Shown in pieces: positions 61,882 to 64,000 of a stretch of DNA of 64,000 nt. The position numbers and the translations under genes were made by a program. How positions within the stretch are numbered: the stretch's first letter is position 1; each line of letters opens with the position of its first letter. The stretch comes from Siphonodentalium dalli (taxonomy: Eukaryota; Mollusca; Scaphopoda; Gadilida; Siphonodentaliidae), in NCBI GenBank assembly GCA_032622095.1, contig CP136064.1, positions 127,831,605-127,895,604 on the forward strand. Direction: 5' to 3'. Under the pieces are notes generated by a model. It was given only the letters and a program-made list of their open reading frames with translations, was not told the origin of the DNA and did no database searches.

Positions 61882-64000
61882 CACCGGCAGCGTTCAGACA
61901 TCGCGTAGCGAGGGGACTGCACTCTTTTTTGCAGCTTGCGATTTTCGCTGGCGTCATGCCCAGCTTGTTGACCCTTGAACACGGGGGGGTAGAGTATGGG
62001 CTGCAAATAGACGGTATAGACCCCTCCCATATGCGGATTTTGTGTGTCGTTATGATTATGTGTAGAACTGTATCAGTGCTTCATTTGCCGGTTGTTTAAT
62101 TGCCATCTGGCTATTGGGGCTTTCTAGAGTTGTCGGTCATTGAATCCAAAATGGCCACCGAAACTGAATATCTGACCTAGTAAATTTTAATTAGTAAGTA
62201 ATCAGGAAGATTGTGAGGTTATAGGTACTATATAAGTCGTGCGATATGTCATTATATTACTAATTGAATACACCATATTTATTGGTATGAATAAATTTCA
62301 TATATTCAAAATGGCCGCCAAAATGGTCACCGGAAGTGGACAATGACGCTTTTTCAGTAATATCTTCTAGATCACATTCTGTTGTTTGAAACTGGTTAAG
62401 AATTGTTACTTTGTTTTGCATTGATTATATTTTCTGGTCATTGGGGCATTGAAATAAGAAATTCTTGATGTCCAAGACCCTTACGATCCGTCAATAATTT
62501 GATTGTTACAGAACGCGGAATAAAATGTTCACCAAAAATCACAATTGGGAGTCTATTCGCCTCGCATATATAAGAGAATGCATTTTTCAAGGTATACCCA
62601 TGAATATTCGGAGTCATTGGAACCAAAATTGTTACTTTGTCTCAAAATGGCCGCCAAAATATGGAAAATTGTAAAGATTTCCCCGGTGTACCCTGCAAAT
62701 CGCTTACAAGAAGTTGTGGTTGATGAATAAAATTGGCTATTCTACATTACTAACATGTCTGGTGCACATTGGTTAATTGTTAGTATTGTAACCACTGACA
62801 TTGCCATAAATATTGGATTTTACTCTCACAAACTTGACAATCGGCAAAAATTCACTTTCATATTTGGACTATTAAAATGTAACTAACTTTGGTATGAAAT
62901 GTGTTTATTGTTTTGATCTATTTTAAATGTCTCAAACCAAATTACTCAAGATGGCTTCCAAAATGTCAACCAACTTGGGTAAAATATTCATATTTCACAT
63001 ATATCCGGAACATAATATTATTCTCTGCTGTTACGAAAAGTTAGCAAATTGTGACTTACTTGGTTATTATGCATGTTATGTAATCAACTGACAACTAAAT
63101 ATTCTACCTGGTTGTCTCAGTTCCTTATAAGGGTGACGACCCCCCCCCTACTTCCGGAATCCGGCTTAATTAAACTGACCCCGGCATCCGGAATACTCCA
63201 TAAAAGAGAGACGGCATCCGGAATACATTTTTAGTGTAAATTATCATCAAATGCACACACTTTCTTATCAAAATTTAATGATACGAGGAATTAAATCGTG
63301 CGTGTTAAAACGCAACATGTGGTGCCTAGATATATTTCCAATTCTAACAGATTCTATTCAATAAATGTAACTTCATGTTTTCCACTATTCTAGTGTGGTG
63401 CACTCGACATTATACAAACTAACGTAGATTATCAACGTTTTAACCCGTCAAGCAGATGCCAGGTGGAAGTCAACTCTATCGGGGAATATAGCAAATCACA
63501 GGTGATCATTACGATCTATTTGGACACTAATATTATTAGCCACCCTCCCTTATGGGGCATGACAAATTCATTTCAAAATTAAAATATGGAATTTGGCCGA
63601 AAACCTCTTTTGGGATTCTGGCCATATTTTGAAAGGAAATTGGCAGAACTTTGACTCGAAACTGAGATGAACCACAATATGTGGCTATTTTGGCCCATTT
63701 GGATCAAAATGGATCAACTTGATACAAGAGCTATGGAGGCTATGGTGGCAGCCAGGTAGTTACTGTATGGTCATAGGTGGTGTGAATAGGAATACAAGGA
63801 GTTATTTTATGGTCACGAATGATGTTAATAGATATACAAGGGGTGATCATGATTGGGGTGTCCATTGTGAGATGCATGATATGAGGTATACACGTAATGG
63901 CTGTATGGTCATGTGTGAGATGAAGATGTGGTGTGACTGTATGGTTGCATGGTTATGTGTGGATGCACGGGTATACACGATGTGACTGTACATGGTCATA
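61882..64000. repeat. Unit 4 resumes: diverged copy of the AT-rich module
   Basis: Matches 32,974 to about 34,891 of unit 1 in order and orientation, with clearly more differences than units 1-3 show among themselves. It carries about 110 bp (62,520-62,640) that the other units lack, including GTCTCAAAATGGCCGCC and a 25-bp piece of the foldback MITE from 1.5 kb. The window ends about 470 bp before the position that corresponds to the nanos stop codon. Confidence 0.85.

Noticed and set aside
1-64000. tRNA or rRNA genes
   Set aside because: I saw no A/B box pair in cloverleaf context and no rRNA core sequence. A covariance-model scan was not possible.

Overview
The window is animal nuclear DNA and almost all of it is repetitive. 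Tandem-repeat transposons carrying an ACGG/AC microsatellite tail and a terminal hairpin, resembling the bivalve 'pearl' elements and Helentron-associated elements (HINEs), point to a mollusc or another lophotrochozoan. Species cannot be told from the sequence. There are no bacterial operons, and I recognised no rRNA or tRNA gene. The only gene I recognise with confidence is nanos, a germ-line translational repressor, present in three nearly identical intronless copies on the minus strand.

Layout. (1) 1-11,770: non-array DNA with old transposons. These are a foldback MITE (1,532-1,890), a decayed DIRS-like retrotransposon (gag and reverse transcriptase/RNase H, about 4,201-8,550) interrupted by a 1.9-kb HINE-like element (4,504-6,400), a TTAA-flanked MITE (8,553-9,091) and a second pearl-like element (10,256-11,425). 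(2) 11,771-31,599: a tandem array with a 6.12-kb period and no recognisable gene. Each unit is X-G-Y-G', where G and G' are blocks of about 140-bp GGTCA-rich repeats. A diverged extra Y closes the array. (3) 31,600-53,906: three tandem units of about 7.43 kb. Each runs HINE-like element, AT-rich module, nanos (minus), diverged second copy of the module, short HINE-like tail, 225-bp dispersed repeat. (4) 53,907-64,000: a fourth unit broken by two insertions. One is a Mutator-like transposon (54,679-55,802, 8-bp target duplication). The other is a 5.4-kb composite segment (56,435-61,881, 13-bp flanking duplication). The unit resumes at 61,882 and runs off the window about 470 bp before the place where a fourth nanos copy would be expected.

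How it fits together. Nanos acts with Pumilio and the CCR4-NOT deadenylase to silence mRNAs in germ cells. Each copy has a full ORF, a perfect Nanos double zinc finger, a TATA-like box about 30 bp upstream of an initiator-like motif, and a polyadenylation signal. All three could therefore be expressed. HINE-like repeats lie at both ends of every unit, so unequal recombination between them is a plausible cause of the amplification. The high identity between units also means assembly error has to be excluded.
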